Below, one piece after another: positions 25,220-34,510 of a stretch of 64,000 nucleotides of DNA. Every line of letters begins with the position of its first letter. Within the stretch, counting starts at the first letter, position 1. The position numbers and the translations under genes are program-made. The notes below the pieces were generated by a model. It did not search any database and was not told where the DNA came from. It was given only the letters and a program-made list of their open reading frames with translations. Origin of the DNA: a virus; the IMG/VR virus record IMGVR_UViG_3300049793_000366, positions 1 through 64,000 of that record. One strand, written 5' to 3'.

Positions 25220-25223
25220 TAAT

Positions 25224-26612
25224 ATGTCATATAACGGGAATATACTACAAAGTGTCGGTACACCAGATGAAAGAATCATAGCTTATGGTGCTTCATTTGA
25301 TAGTACTAACTGTGGATTATTTAAAGGTTCTGTTGATTATGATTTTAATCTTAGTACTCCTGTAGATTCTTTCTATCTAGTAACTCCATATACATCTGAT
25401 TTCGATTTATCAGTTAATAACTTTTCAATAGAGGCATATTTTAATGCTAATAGTTTCACCAATGATATGGCAATTTTAGCTAAAGATACATATGGTTCTA
25501 ATTTCGATTGGACTATTATAATAGTTAATAATACTACATTGAGAATGGCGACATACGCCACATCACAAAATCTATACGTTACCGTTCCACCTATGAATGT
25601 AGGTCAATGGTATCACGTTAAATTTCAACGTGTAGCTGGAGTAAATACATTCTATTTAGATGGTGTGTCTTATGGTAGTAATTCGATGCTTATATCTAAC
25701 AGTAGCCAAGTAAATATAACAATAGGGTGTACATCTTATAATAATCCAGGTTTACACTTTGATGGTTATTTAGATAAGATAAAGATAATTAATAACGGAA
25801 TAACTGTTTTAAATTTAGAATTTGAGTCTATTGACACAGGTAATTTAACAATAACAGATGCTACCGGAAAAGTATTTGAAATACTACCTGAGCCTATCGA
25901 TATACCAAAATATATCTTAGATGTAAATGACATCGTAAGGTCAAGTTTAGTTTTAGAATTAGATCCAGTGAGTATAAACACATATACTAGAAGCGGCACT
26001 ACCGTTAGTAATATAGTAGATGAAAACGAAACTGGGTCTTTAGACGGAGCAACATGGAATAGCACAACTGGTGTTATTGATTTAGATGGTGTTGATGATA
26101 AAATAGAATTCTCAACAGTTGGAACTGGTTTTAATCCAGATGGATTAGCCAACTATTCAATACAAGTTTGTATTAATAACACTACTGATACTGGTGGCAT
26201 CATTAACATATATGACTACCCTAATCCATCAGGTAATGGAATAGAAATGGAATTGTTTGGTGGAGTTATCTATGTAGCTTTTACTACAAGTGACTATGGT
26301 TATTTTAACTATGGTGCCACTGGTCAATGGGTTAATATTTGCTTCACATATGATGGCGCAGAAAGTGGTGATTCAAATATTTTAAAATTATACATCGATG
26401 GTGTAGAAGTTGCGGGAAGTTATAGTGGAACATTACCATCAACAATTGATAACTCAACAAATCTACCAATGATTATTGGCCTATTGCGTCCAGGTGCGAG
26501 TTCATTCAGATATCTACAAGGTTCATTTGGACATGGTTTAATATATTCGAAAACATTATCATCAGAAGAAGTAATGCAAAACTATAAAGTAACAAAGACT
26601 AATTTTTTATGA
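25224..26612 (+). CDS. Fibre protein with two LamG/concanavalin-like domains
   Basis: A 462-residue virion protein with two jelly-roll (LamG/pentraxin-like) domains. The first (about 20-215) has FSIEAYFNANSF, QWYHVKFQRVAG and GYLDKIKIINN. The second (about 240-460) has DGVDDKIEF, YSIQVCIN, WVNICFTYDGAESG and LYIDGVEVAGSY. Such domains bind glycans, so a receptor-binding or cell-surface adhesion role fits. The stop overlaps the next start by 4 bases (ATGA). Confidence 0.78.
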   Translation: MSYNGNILQSVGTPDERIIAYGASFDSTNCGLFKGSVDYDFNLSTPVDSFYLVTPYTSDFDLSVNNFSIEAYFNANSFTNDMAILAKDTYGSNFDWTIIIVNNTTLRMATYATSQNLYVTVPPMNVGQWYHVKFQRVAGVNTFYLDGVSYGSNSMLISNSSQVNITIGCTSYNNPGLHFDGYLDKIKIINNGITVLNLEFESIDTGNLTITDATGKVFEILPEPIDIPKYILDVNDIVRSSLVLELDPVSINTYTRSGTTVSNIVDENETGSLDGATWNSTTGVIDLDGVDDKIEFSTVGTGFNPDGLANYSIQVCINNTTDTGGIINIYDYPNPSGNGIEMELFGGVIYVAFTTSDYGYFNYGATGQWVNICFTYDGAESGDSNILKLYIDGVEVAGSYSGTLPSTIDNSTNLPMIIGLLRPGASSFRYLQGSFGHGLIYSKTLSSEEVMQNYKVTKTNFL

Positions 26613-27730
26613 TATTAAGTAACATTGACATAATTCGAGATAATTTGGTTTTAAACTATGAAACCATAAATAGTAGGTCTTATCCCCGTGTAGGAACTTC
26701 TATTTATGATTTAACTACATATGGTCATACTGGAAGTCTTGTTAACGGAACATCATTTGATTCAACTGATGGTACTTTTGTATTTGATGGTGTTAATGAT
26801 TATATACAAGTCAACAACGATGGTGAAATTACACCTAGTAGTGTATCAATCGAAGTTTGGGTTTACCCTACTGGTTTAACTGCTACTACAAATCAAAATG
26901 TTTTTAGAAATGATGACAGCGGAACACCAAATCAAATGATTGCATTTCAAAATTCAGGAACTATTTTAAGCTTTGGATTAAATACAGAAACAACTGGTTA
27001 TTCAGAAATGGAACACACAATAAACCCAGCTACATATTCAAATACATGGATGCATATTGTTGGGACTTATGAAGATGGCTTAAAAAGACTTTATATAAAT
27101 GGTCAAAAGGTTGAAGAAGCAACGGTATTAAATGTTGGTAGTCCATACGGTACGTTATGGAATAGAGATGGTTGGAATGATTTAAGTGATTATAATACTA
27201 CGAGGGTTTATACTGATTGGCAATTAACATCTGGTTCCAACCCACCATCAATGGTTGGTGAAGAATGGGTTATGTTTGATTACATTAATAATAAATACTA
27301 TAAAATTATGTTCACTTCATGGACTGCTGGTAATTCCGGTGGTGGATTTGCTTATGAAAGACAAGAAATATTATCATCTGTTTCATTTGGTACTCTTGTG
27401 TCATTTAGTAAGCCTAATTATGCTACTGGTACGGTGGATAATATAGATACTGGTTTAACGATTAAAAGAAATAATAATCAAGGTATTTATAATTCAGCAT
27501 CCGAAGTAGGATATGTTGCTTATTATTCAGTTGGTCATTATGTTTATGGGTCTGGTTCTGCTGGTGATGCGGTATATGATGATACTAATGATTTATCTAT
27601 TGGAACTTGGATAAGCAATATAAGTGAAAGTTTTACTGGAAAGATTGGAGCGATACGAATATATAATACATCATTACAACCAGAAGGAGTATTGCAGAAT
27701 TATAATGCAAATAAAAATAATTATTCATAA
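26609..27730 (+). CDS. Fibre protein with interrupted LamG-like domain
   Basis: A 373-residue protein with a LamG-like jelly roll: FDGVNDYIQVNN, VSIEVWVYPTGL, TWMHIVGTYEDGLKRLYING (about 147-166) and a terminal GKIGAIRIYNTSL. Between the middle and last strands an extra segment of about 100 residues (roughly 175-275, with DWQLTSGSNPPSMVGEEWVM) looks like an inserted beta module absent from the preceding protein. Predicted receptor-binding role. Confidence 0.75.
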   Translation: MILSNIDIIRDNLVLNYETINSRSYPRVGTSIYDLTTYGHTGSLVNGTSFDSTDGTFVFDGVNDYIQVNNDGEITPSSVSIEVWVYPTGLTATTNQNVFRNDDSGTPNQMIAFQNSGTILSFGLNTETTGYSEMEHTINPATYSNTWMHIVGTYEDGLKRLYINGQKVEEATVLNVGSPYGTLWNRDGWNDLSDYNTTRVYTDWQLTSGSNPPSMVGEEWVMFDYINNKYYKIMFTSWTAGNSGGGFAYERQEILSSVSFGTLVSFSKPNYATGTVDNIDTGLTIKRNNNQGIYNSASEVGYVAYYSVGHYVYGSGSAGDAVYDDTNDLSIGTWISNISESFTGKIGAIRIYNTSLQPEGVLQNYNANKNNYS

Positions 27731-27732
27731 AG

Positions 27733-28011
27733 ATGTCATTCATTCAAAACATAGACGCATCCAGAATTAAAGGCATTGATGCTTTAATAACTTTAGGTAA
27801 AACACAATCAAGCGGTGTTACATTTAGTGCATCTGTTACTAATACAATTACACACAATCTTAATAGCACAGGTATTGTTGTTCAGATGTGGGATGTATCA
27901 ACAGGTGAAGCTATTTATGGAACACTAGATAACAGAACTTTAACAACAGTTGATATAACACTTTCGGCTACATTTAGCTCACCTGGTGTTGATATAATCA
28001 TTATTGGATAA
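27733..28011 (+). CDS. Small fibre-associated domain protein
   Basis: A 92-residue protein made mostly of one beta domain (TNTITHNLNSTGIVVQMWDV, ending DIIIIG). The same domain type ends the proteins at 23440 and 24147 (THNLN... INIIG), so this is a free-standing copy. It is last in the fibre operon. Confidence 0.68.
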   Translation: MSFIQNIDASRIKGIDALITLGKTQSSGVTFSASVTNTITHNLNSTGIVVQMWDVSTGEAIYGTLDNRTLTTVDITLSATFSSPGVDIIIIG

Positions 28012-28026
28012 ACTTTATTTTTAAAC

Positions 28027-28036
28027 TTAATATATA
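28027..28036 (+). promoter_or_regulatory. Late-type promoter motif TTAATATATA
   Basis: Lies between the fibre operon and the small membrane protein gene, about 90-100 bases before its start. Confidence 0.5.
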
Positions 28037-28126
28037 ATTGAATAGAAACCCTTTTGTGTAGTTGATTTGTGTGGTGGGTTAAAAATAAACAGTATATGGA
28101 TTCCTCGGATACCGATAAACAATTAA

Positions 28127-28399
28127 ATGAAAATGAGCAAACAAAGACTAGCAACAATATGTCTAATGTTGGGGATGTTTTTCAACCCCTTTGGCTTCGA
28201 TGCAGTACAGGTGATGTTAATAAATTCAACTGGCAGTTATTGGAAAGCCAATTTAGTATTGTATTGCCTTGCGGGATTCTGTTTTGGGCTGTACTTCTTA
28301 TTTTCGGGTAATAATCCATTCACATCAATCAAGAATATTCTTTCAGATTTGTGGTTAAAGAGAAAAAGAAAATCTAAACTAAATAGTCTATTTAAGTGA
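28127..28399 (+). CDS. Small two-helix membrane protein
   Basis: A 90-residue protein (or 88 from the second Met) with two hydrophobic helices at about 9-30 and 42-60, followed by a polar loop and a strongly basic tail (KRKRKSKLNSLFK). The MSKQRLATICLMLGMFFNPF start is a style I associate with small phage membrane proteins. Function unknown; a holin-like role cannot be excluded. Another frame starting at 28084 overlaps it but looks less like protein. Confidence 0.6.
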   Translation: MKMSKQRLATICLMLGMFFNPFGFDAVQVMLINSTGSYWKANLVLYCLAGFCFGLYFLFSGNNPFTSIKNILSDLWLKRKRKSKLNSLFK

Positions 28400-28702
28400 G
28401 CTTAGAATTTCATCGAATGTAGCTGGTGTTAAATCTTCAATCTGTGATATAACTGGCTCACACTGTCTTTCTCTACATAATTGTAAATACTTAGCAACTA
28501 ATTCTTTTACTTCATCATTGTCGTAAAACTCACCAGTTAATTCAGAAAATAAAAATGACGTATCACCCTTATCTATTGTTGGTGGTATATTATCATATCC
28601 GTAGTTAACACCACCTAATCCAAATGCTGGTGCGCCTGAGCCACCAGAGAATCCATGTGTTAATGATGTTTCGAATACTTCAAATGATTTTAAATACTTC
28701 AT
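28388..28702 (-). CDS. Small protein with capsid-targeting-like N-terminus
   Basis: A 104-residue protein starting MKYLKSFEVFETS, a close match to the shared N-terminal pattern, followed by a Gly-rich segment (THGFSGGSGAPAFGLGG) and an acidic C-terminal domain with CRERQCEP. Start fixed by TTAATATATA 4 bases upstream. It is probably a small head-packaged protein. It overlaps the end of the convergent membrane protein gene by 12 bases. Confidence 0.75.
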   Translation of the reverse strand: MKYLKSFEVFETSLTHGFSGGSGAPAFGLGGVNYGYDNIPPTIDKGDTSFLFSELTGEFYDNDEVKELVAKYLQLCRERQCEPVISQIEDLTPATFDEILSSLK

Positions 28703-28706
28703 TGTC

Positions 28707-28716
28707 TATATATTAA
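28707..28716 (-). promoter_or_regulatory. Late-type promoter motif TTAATATATA
   Basis: Minus-strand copy ending 4 bases before the ATG at 28702. Confidence 0.6.
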
Positions 28717-28745
28717 ACAAACAATTTAATTTAACTATAACATCT

Positions 28746-29396
28746 ATGTTCAGTTACTATGGCTCAAAGAGCAAAATTGTGGATCACTACCCAAGTCCTA
28801 AACACGATACAATCGTTGAGCCGTTTGCTGGCTCAGCCAGATATGCGTTAAAATATTGGGAAAAAGATGTAGTTCTCATAGAGAAATTCGACAAGGTATT
28901 TAAGATTTGGAAATATTTACAGAGCGCATCAACAGATGATATCTTAAAACTTCCGGTATTAGAAGTTGGTCAAACATTAAATGACTTTCAACTACTTTGT
29001 GATGAAGAAAGATGGTTAATCGGATATCACCTTAGAAGAGGTTGTGCGAGACCATCATTATCAAGTGGTGATAGATGCTCTTGGGATAAAGATAAAGTGA
29101 GAATCGCGAATGATTTACATAAGATAAAACATTGGGATATTAAATTCGGTGATTTCTTCGAGCAAGATATTATACCAAATGCTACCTATTTCATTGATCC
29201 ACCATATACTGTTCAGAAACATAAATATAATCATCATAAGATTGATTATGACAGACTAAAAGGAGTTATTGATACGATAGATAGCCAAGTTATTGTATGT
29301 GGTAATTCAGATGATAAATGGCTTGAATTTGTACCATTAAAGAAGATGTTTGGTAATAAGAAGAGCCATATAGAATGTATATGGACTAAGAACTAG
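28746..29396 (+). CDS. DNA adenine methyltransferase, D12 (Dam-like) class
   Basis: A 216-residue N6-adenine methyltransferase of the alpha (D12) class. YYGSKSK (4-10) is the family's N-terminal FGGK equivalent, EPFAGSARYA (25-34) is the cofactor site and DPPY (151-154) the catalytic motif. The target-recognition region between them is short, so it is smaller than Dam at 58250-59197. Its last 4 bases overlap the convergent gene at 29393. Confidence 0.87.
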   Translation: MFSYYGSKSKIVDHYPSPKHDTIVEPFAGSARYALKYWEKDVVLIEKFDKVFKIWKYLQSASTDDILKLPVLEVGQTLNDFQLLCDEERWLIGYHLRRGCARPSLSSGDRCSWDKDKVRIANDLHKIKHWDIKFGDFFEQDIIPNATYFIDPPYTVQKHKYNHHKIDYDRLKGVIDTIDSQVIVCGNSDDKWLEFVPLKKMFGNKKSHIECIWTKN

Positions 29397-30115
29397 CTTC
29401 GATAAATTCCTAATTTACTGAATATTTCTTTTCGAGTATAAGTTATACCGTTATATGTTAGTGTAAAGTCTTTTGGGTCTTCTAATTTAAGTTTCTCACC
29501 ATCTATAAGAACAGTTAACCAAGGATTATCACCAGCCATTTTCCATTTTAATAATGGTGCTTCAATATTAACATCTTTGTATATAACATCAGATTTTTTA
29601 ATATTGTCAACGAATTCCTTTCCAAAGTCTATCATCCTTTGTCCACCAGAATCTAAGAACATTTGCTTGTAATCAATAGCATTGTCGTTCTTTAGCTTCT
29701 TTAGTTCATCCGATTTCTGTTTTACTAATTCATCTGAGTCTTCTTTTGTAATAAGTTTGTAGAATTCTACTAAATCCCATTTATCAGTTTCTTTATCATA
29801 GATACCCTTTGCCCAAGCATCTTTTATACCTTCTTGTTTTGTTTTACAATGAAATCTTCCTTGTGCAAAGAAATTCCAATGGTCAGATATACGAATAGTG
29901 CCATCATGTGTTAAATTCCAACCTTTCTTCTTACTGTAAAATGAATTAGAGATAGGACTTTTGAATACGAATTCCCAATCTAATATTTCTCGCGTAGCTT
30001 CAACAGGGAAATTATTAAAAAATCCACTACTAACCCATTTCATCAATAAATGCTTAGGAATAGGTTCACCATTTTTGAATTTGGCTTCTGTTATAAACTC
30101 TAAATATTTTAGCAT
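29393..30115 (-). CDS. Unknown protein with T4-like capsid-targeting N-terminus
   Basis: A 240-residue protein starting MLKYLEFITEAKF, the closest match in this window to the T4 internal-protein leader (MKTYQEFIAEA), with ITE as a predicted gp21-type cleavage site before Ala. The body is Lys/Asp/Trp-rich with a FHCKTK segment and a charged coiled region (about 130-150). No known domain seen. Its ATG shares a base with the stop of the upstream gene. Confidence 0.75.
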   Translation of the reverse strand: MLKYLEFITEAKFKNGEPIPKHLLMKWVSSGFFNNFPVEATREILDWEFVFKSPISNSFYSKKKGWNLTHDGTIRISDHWNFFAQGRFHCKTKQEGIKDAWAKGIYDKETDKWDLVEFYKLITKEDSDELVKQKSDELKKLKNDNAIDYKQMFLDSGGQRMIDFGKEFVDNIKKSDVIYKDVNIEAPLLKWKMAGDNPWLTVLIDGEKLKLEDPKDFTLTYNGITYTRKEIFSKLGIYRS

Positions 30116-30597
30116 TAATCCCCTTTAACTGGTATTTTTTCAAAATATTCGCTATGTGGCTCAAGTGACCACTTATTATTTCCTTTATTGAAAAGGTTAT
30201 ATAAATATTTATCATCAAGTAAATACTTTTCACCTTTATCTAAGGTAAGTTCTACTGTTTCGGAATCCCAATTCATTTTCTGATTAACTATCTTCAAACC
30301 AATTGGTCCATTTCTATCAACCATATTACAGATAATAATAGCACCGTTGTCAATTAATTCCTGAATCTTTTCTGCTACTGACTGCTTCGATAAGAGAACA
30401 TAATCTTGAACATCCCTGTCCTTTAATGTGTTATAAAGATCCAGAAAACTCTGTTCTTTATCAGTTAATATATTACCGGCAGAAATCTTATCAAGAATTC
30501 TGTTGAGTTCCGCTTCCTTAACTGATTCGTTTAAGAATACGTGGCGCAGCCATCCTTTGAAGTTCATAATGTGCGATGTTTTTTGATTGTTACTCAT
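30115..30597 (-). CDS. Unknown protein with extended capsid-targeting-like N-terminus
   Basis: A 160-residue protein. The targeting-like segment MNFKGWLRHVFLNES starts at Met11, with LNE as a possible cleavage site. Yet the ATG at 30597 has a late-type motif exactly 4 bases upstream, so the longer start is annotated. The rest is helical then beta, with repeated charged residues. No function recognised. Confidence 0.7.
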   Translation of the reverse strand: MSNNQKTSHIMNFKGWLRHVFLNESVKEAELNRILDKISAGNILTDKEQSFLDLYNTLKDRDVQDYVLLSKQSVAEKIQELIDNGAIIICNMVDRNGPIGLKIVNQKMNWDSETVELTLDKGEKYLLDDKYLYNLFNKGNNKWSLEPHSEYFEKIPVKGD

Positions 30598-30601
30598 AAA
30601 G

Positions 30602-30611
30602 TATATATTAA
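30602..30611 (-). promoter_or_regulatory. Late-type promoter motif TTAATATATA
   Basis: Minus-strand copy ending 4 bases before the ATG at 30597; it is divergent from the copy at 30625. Confidence 0.6.
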
Positions 30612-30624
30612 AAGAGCAAAGTAT

Positions 30625-30634
30625 TTAATATATA
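30625..30634 (+). promoter_or_regulatory. Late-type promoter motif TTAATATATA
   Basis: Plus-strand copy upstream of the tape measure gene, leaving a leader of about 70 bases. Confidence 0.55.
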
Positions 30635-30706
30635 CCTTATATAATAAACTCTACAATTTGATGGACAAGTTAAGCATAATTTATAAGGAACCAAAATAAA
30701 TTTAAT

Positions 30707-33700
30707 ATGGATAAAAAGAGTATAGACGCACTTTCAAATCTATCCGATGCGATTGACCAATTGAGTCAGGCTATCATCGATGCCAAGCAAAAGCCTGGTA
30801 ACGCTGGTAATCCATTAACTCAAGCGGTTGACTTGGTTAATCAGTTAAAAGAAATAAACCAGAGTTTATCAGAGATTAAGGATGATAATAAGAAGATGAT
30901 GTCCAAACAAGACGAAATTCTTAAGCTCTCTAAAGAAATAAAAAACAGCAAAGAGAATAACAATGTGTTCTCACAAGCTGGTGACAATAAGCAAAAGATA
31001 AAAGATGGTGTTTCATCCATCGTAGTTATAGCAGTTGGTGTTCTTGCCATTGGTATGGCTTTCAAATTAATAGGTAAGGTAGACTTTCTATCAGTAGTTG
31101 CTTTGGGTCTTGCTATTCCATTAATAGCACTTGCTTTCAGTGAGGTTATTAAAGCGAAGATAACAATAAAAGATGCGCTACAAGCTAGTGGTGCTTTAGT
31201 CATCATATCAGCTGCTATTGCTTTAGCTTCGATGGCATTGTCATATGTACAAACATTATCATTTACACAATTAGTAACTACTATTGGAATTGGTTTTGCG
31301 TTCTCATTATTATCAGAGTCAATTGGTGACTTATCCAGAAGTGTAGCTAAAGCATCTATTAAAGGTTTATTAATTATGCCATTTGTTTTAGTAGCGGCTT
31401 CAACTGCTATCATGGCATCTTCATGGATTTTAAAAGCTGTTCAACCAGTTGGGTTCTTCCAATTGCTTACTACTATTGGTATTGCGGCGGCTTTCGTTGT
31501 TCTGAGTTATGGTATTGGTAAATTAGCACATAGTCTAAAGGATGTTAGTATTAAAGGTGTAATATTATTACCTCTTGTATTGGTAACAACAGCATTCGCA
31601 ATATTAGGAGCATCATATTTATTAAAAGATGTTCAACCAGTTGGATTCTACCAGTTGCTTACTACTATTGGTATAGCCGCGGCATTCACTGTATTAAGTT
31701 ATGGTATAGGCAAACTTGCTAGTAGCTTGAAAGACGTTAGTATAAAGGGTGTAATATTATTACCTCTTGTATTGGTAACAACAGCAATGGCTATATTGGG
31801 TGCCTCGTATTTCTTAAAAGATGTTCAACCAGTTGGGTTAGTTCAGTTGTTGACATCAATAGGTATAGCCGCAGTATTTGTTGTTATATCGTTTGGGTTA
31901 GGCTTATTAGTTAAAGCTATGTCTAAGATTGATTGGGCTGATATATTGAAGTTACCATTAATGATGATAACAATCTCTGGTGCTATATGGGCATCATCAC
32001 ATATTTTAAAAGACACAGCAGTAATTCCATTTAGTAACTTATTTAATATTGTTCTATTTAGTATAACATTAACAATAGCTACAATAGCTGTTGGTGCCGC
32101 GATGTGGATTTTTGATAAGATGGGCTTATCAATATCAAATGCTATAAAGGGTGGATTGGTAGTAGTATTAGTTGCTCTTACAATCATGGCGGCATCACAA
32201 ATATTATCGATGGGTGATTATACTAACTTCCCAAGTATTGATTGGGCATTAGGTACAGGATTATCAATTGTTGCCTTCGGGTTATCAATGGCTGTATTAG
32301 GTTTTATTGCTATATCTGGTGTTGGTGCTGTTGCTCTTTTGGCTGGTGCTGTTGCTGTCTTAGGTGTAGCCGCTACAATAGTTGGTGTAGCCGAGATTCT
32401 TAATATGGGTAACTTTAAAAACTTCCCATCAGTTGCTTGGTCAACAAGTGTTGGTCTATCAATGACAGCATTCGCATTGGGTATGACTTTATTAGGTGGT
32501 ATCATAGTAGGTACATTTGGTCTTGGTGGTATTATGTTAGCGGCTGGTTCGAATGCGATGCTCACAGTAGCTCAAACAATCGTTGATGTTGGTGCTATTA
32601 TAGCTGGTGGTAAGTTTACTGGTGGTCCTAGTAAAGAATGGGCAGAGGGCATAGGATTAGCTCTGGGAGCATTTTCTCCAGTGTATGGATATCTAATGCA
32701 ATCACAAGTTATGAGTATATTTGGCGGTGATGCTATGAGTGGTGAAGAATATGGTCAAGTAATGGTTGATATAGCACAATCGATAATTAAAGTGGCTGGT
32801 GTTTTCAATGCGGCTGGTGTTAGTGTTTGGGCAAATGCTCCAACTAAAGAATGGGCAGAAGGAGTTGGTATGGCAATTGGAGCATTTGCTCCTGTTTATT
32901 CAGCTTTGGATAAAGGATTAGGTGATAGGTTGATGGATATGTTTATGGGAGAAACCGATAAGGCAAAACAGATGAGTGATGCTATGGTTACTATCGCTAA
33001 AGCAATCATTGACGTAGCTGCTATATTCGCGGCATCAACACAACAATATAAAGGAGGTCCGTCAAAAGAATGGGGTGAGGGAGTTGGTTCCGCTATTTCA
33101 GGATTCGCAGTAGCGTATGCCGCATTAGAAGAAGCTGACTTAGAGGACTCTGATGATATATTAGAATATGACGGAGCATTGAATGAAATTGTTAACTCAA
33201 TTATTAAGGTAGCTCGTAAGTTTAATGTTGCTGGTGATATATTCAAAACAAGTGTAAATAAATCATTCTTTGAAAATATAGCTGGAAACATAGAATCTTA
33301 TTTAGATTTAATTGATGATGTTTCGGTTGGATCTTCTGTAAGTACAATGGTTCTTAATAACATCGTTGACCAAATTATATTAATAGCTAAGAAGTTTAAC
33401 TCACTTGGTGACAACTTCAATGTTTCTATACCTAAATCATTCTTTGATAGCGTAGCCGCTAACGTAAAAGCATACATAGCAATTACTGATTCAATTCCTA
33501 TGTCAAGTGGATTATTCGGTGGTTCTAAGCTTAAAAATATAATTAGTGATATAGCTCTTATGGCTGTTGCTTATAAGAAATTAGCTAAATCAATCGGTGA
33601 GGTTGGTAGTAACTTAACTCAATTGGGTGAAGAGCAATTTAATAATTTAAAATATCTAACTGCTAACATAGCAATGTTATCACTTGGTGATCCTGACCAG

Positions 33701-34006
33701 TTAGAAGCTAATATTGATTTATTAGAAGAGAAGTCAGAAACTCTTGCTGAGACATTCCAAAAAATGTCTGAAGAGTTAGCTAAACAGAATGATATCTCAT
33801 TATCATCATCTACTGATATTAAAGCAAGCACATCCGTTAAGACTGGTACCGCTAATAAAGTTACTAAAACTAACGATGATTTATATAGCGCACTTCAACA
33901 AATAGATGCTAAATTGGCTACAATAGCTTCTAGTGCTAATAATTTAGCGAGCTATGTTGATGAACTTAGAGGTAAAACTAAACCAACAATTACTAATAAA
34001 CGATAA
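30707..34006 (+). CDS. Tail tape measure protein with internal repeats
   Basis: A 1099-residue protein with the build of a tail tape measure: a helical charged N-terminus (1-100), a long hydrophobic alpha-helical middle and a coiled-coil C-terminus (about 1000-1095). A 64-residue unit recurs in register at about residues 182, 246, 310 and 374 (core QPVGFFQLLTTIGIAAAF in the second copy); the last three copies are nearly identical in protein and DNA. Three copies of a KEWAEGxG block occur about residues 645-800, and a KSFF-based pair lies near 870-930. Tape measures set tail length, so repeat number could tune it. The surrounding genes are virion genes, which supports the call. Confidence 0.8.
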   Translation: MDKKSIDALSNLSDAIDQLSQAIIDAKQKPGNAGNPLTQAVDLVNQLKEINQSLSEIKDDNKKMMSKQDEILKLSKEIKNSKENNNVFSQAGDNKQKIKDGVSSIVVIAVGVLAIGMAFKLIGKVDFLSVVALGLAIPLIALAFSEVIKAKITIKDALQASGALVIISAAIALASMALSYVQTLSFTQLVTTIGIGFAFSLLSESIGDLSRSVAKASIKGLLIMPFVLVAASTAIMASSWILKAVQPVGFFQLLTTIGIAAAFVVLSYGIGKLAHSLKDVSIKGVILLPLVLVTTAFAILGASYLLKDVQPVGFYQLLTTIGIAAAFTVLSYGIGKLASSLKDVSIKGVILLPLVLVTTAMAILGASYFLKDVQPVGLVQLLTSIGIAAVFVVISFGLGLLVKAMSKIDWADILKLPLMMITISGAIWASSHILKDTAVIPFSNLFNIVLFSITLTIATIAVGAAMWIFDKMGLSISNAIKGGLVVVLVALTIMAASQILSMGDYTNFPSIDWALGTGLSIVAFGLSMAVLGFIAISGVGAVALLAGAVAVLGVAATIVGVAEILNMGNFKNFPSVAWSTSVGLSMTAFALGMTLLGGIIVGTFGLGGIMLAAGSNAMLTVAQTIVDVGAIIAGGKFTGGPSKEWAEGIGLALGAFSPVYGYLMQSQVMSIFGGDAMSGEEYGQVMVDIAQSIIKVAGVFNAAGVSVWANAPTKEWAEGVGMAIGAFAPVYSALDKGLGDRLMDMFMGETDKAKQMSDAMVTIAKAIIDVAAIFAASTQQYKGGPSKEWGEGVGSAISGFAVAYAALEEADLEDSDDILEYDGALNEIVNSIIKVARKFNVAGDIFKTSVNKSFFENIAGNIESYLDLIDDVSVGSSVSTMVLNNIVDQIILIAKKFNSLGDNFNVSIPKSFFDSVAANVKAYIAITDSIPMSSGLFGGSKLKNIISDIALMAVAYKKLAKSIGEVGSNLTQLGEEQFNNLKYLTANIAMLSLGDPDQLEANIDLLEEKSETLAETFQKMSEELAKQNDISLSSSTDIKASTSVKTGTANKVTKTNDDLYSALQQIDAKLATIASSANNLASYVDELRGKTKPTITNKR
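31442..32017 (+). repeat. 192-base tandem repeats inside the tape measure gene
   Basis: Repeat starts lie at about 31442, 31634 and 31826, each 64 codons, with a more diverged copy starting near 31250. Long stretches such as the block encoding VSIKGVILLPLVLVTTA are almost identical between copies, a substrate for recombination. Confidence 0.75.
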
Positions 34007-34030
34007 ATAGATGCATCAAATCTAATTTAT

Positions 34031-34040
34031 TTAATATAAT
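34031..34040 (+). promoter_or_regulatory. Late-type promoter motif variant TTAATATAAT
   Basis: Ends 5 bases before the ATG at 34046. Confidence 0.4.
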
Positions 34041-34045
34041 CATTT

Positions 34046-34462
34046 ATGAAAATATCATTATGGAAAAAAATAAAGCTATACTTTGTCTATAAAAAGATTG
34101 TAAAGCAAGCGTCTTTTCTTTTACAGAATGAGACAAACCTTAGACTGGATAAAGTCGGTAGACTATATACAGTGTTGAATGTAAATGTTGAAGATATTAA
34201 GAACTACGGTCCTAAATTATCAGCACAGATTATTCAAAAATATGTAAATGATTACATAGCAACAGTCGATAAAGCATTCTTTCAAATCGGATTAACTGAG
34301 TTAGTTGGATTATTAGACATCAAAAAACTTGATGAAACTAACTATCTTATTATATTCGGTTACTCATTCTTGAATACTAAAAGAATTGCCAATATCATAT
34401 TAACTGTTGGTATAACAGCCATCCTGGCTATTTTATATTTACTTTTTTTTAAATTTCTTTAA
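34046..34462 (+). CDS. Small tail-region protein with C-terminal membrane helix
   Basis: A 138-residue protein with a basic N-terminus (MKISLWKKIKLYFVYKK), a central mixed domain and one C-terminal membrane helix (about 114-137). C-tail anchoring suggests an inner-membrane location. It lies directly after the tape measure gene; function unknown. Confidence 0.66.
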   Translation: MKISLWKKIKLYFVYKKIVKQASFLLQNETNLRLDKVGRLYTVLNVNVEDIKNYGPKLSAQIIQKYVNDYIATVDKAFFQIGLTELVGLLDIKKLDETNYLIIFGYSFLNTKRIANIILTVGITAILAILYLLFFKFL

Positions 34463-34510
34463 ACTTACATCCCAGATAGGATATAACTTAAAAATTAAAA
34501 CTTAAAAACA

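Noticed and set aside
24886-26152. Minus-strand frames in the fibre operon
   Set aside because: Shadows of Thr/Ser/Asn-rich fibre genes; no start signals.
28084-28311. Alternative plus-strand frame overlapping the small membrane protein
   Set aside because: It starts upstream, but most of it is out of frame with the better candidate at 28127 and looks like chance coding. A very short leader peptide cannot be excluded.
30841-33291. Long minus-strand open frames (up to 190 codons) across the tape measure gene
   Set aside because: They are opposite-strand shadows of a well-supported coding gene, with Ile/Ala/Asn-rich composition mirrored from its hydrophobic codons and no promoter or spacing signal.
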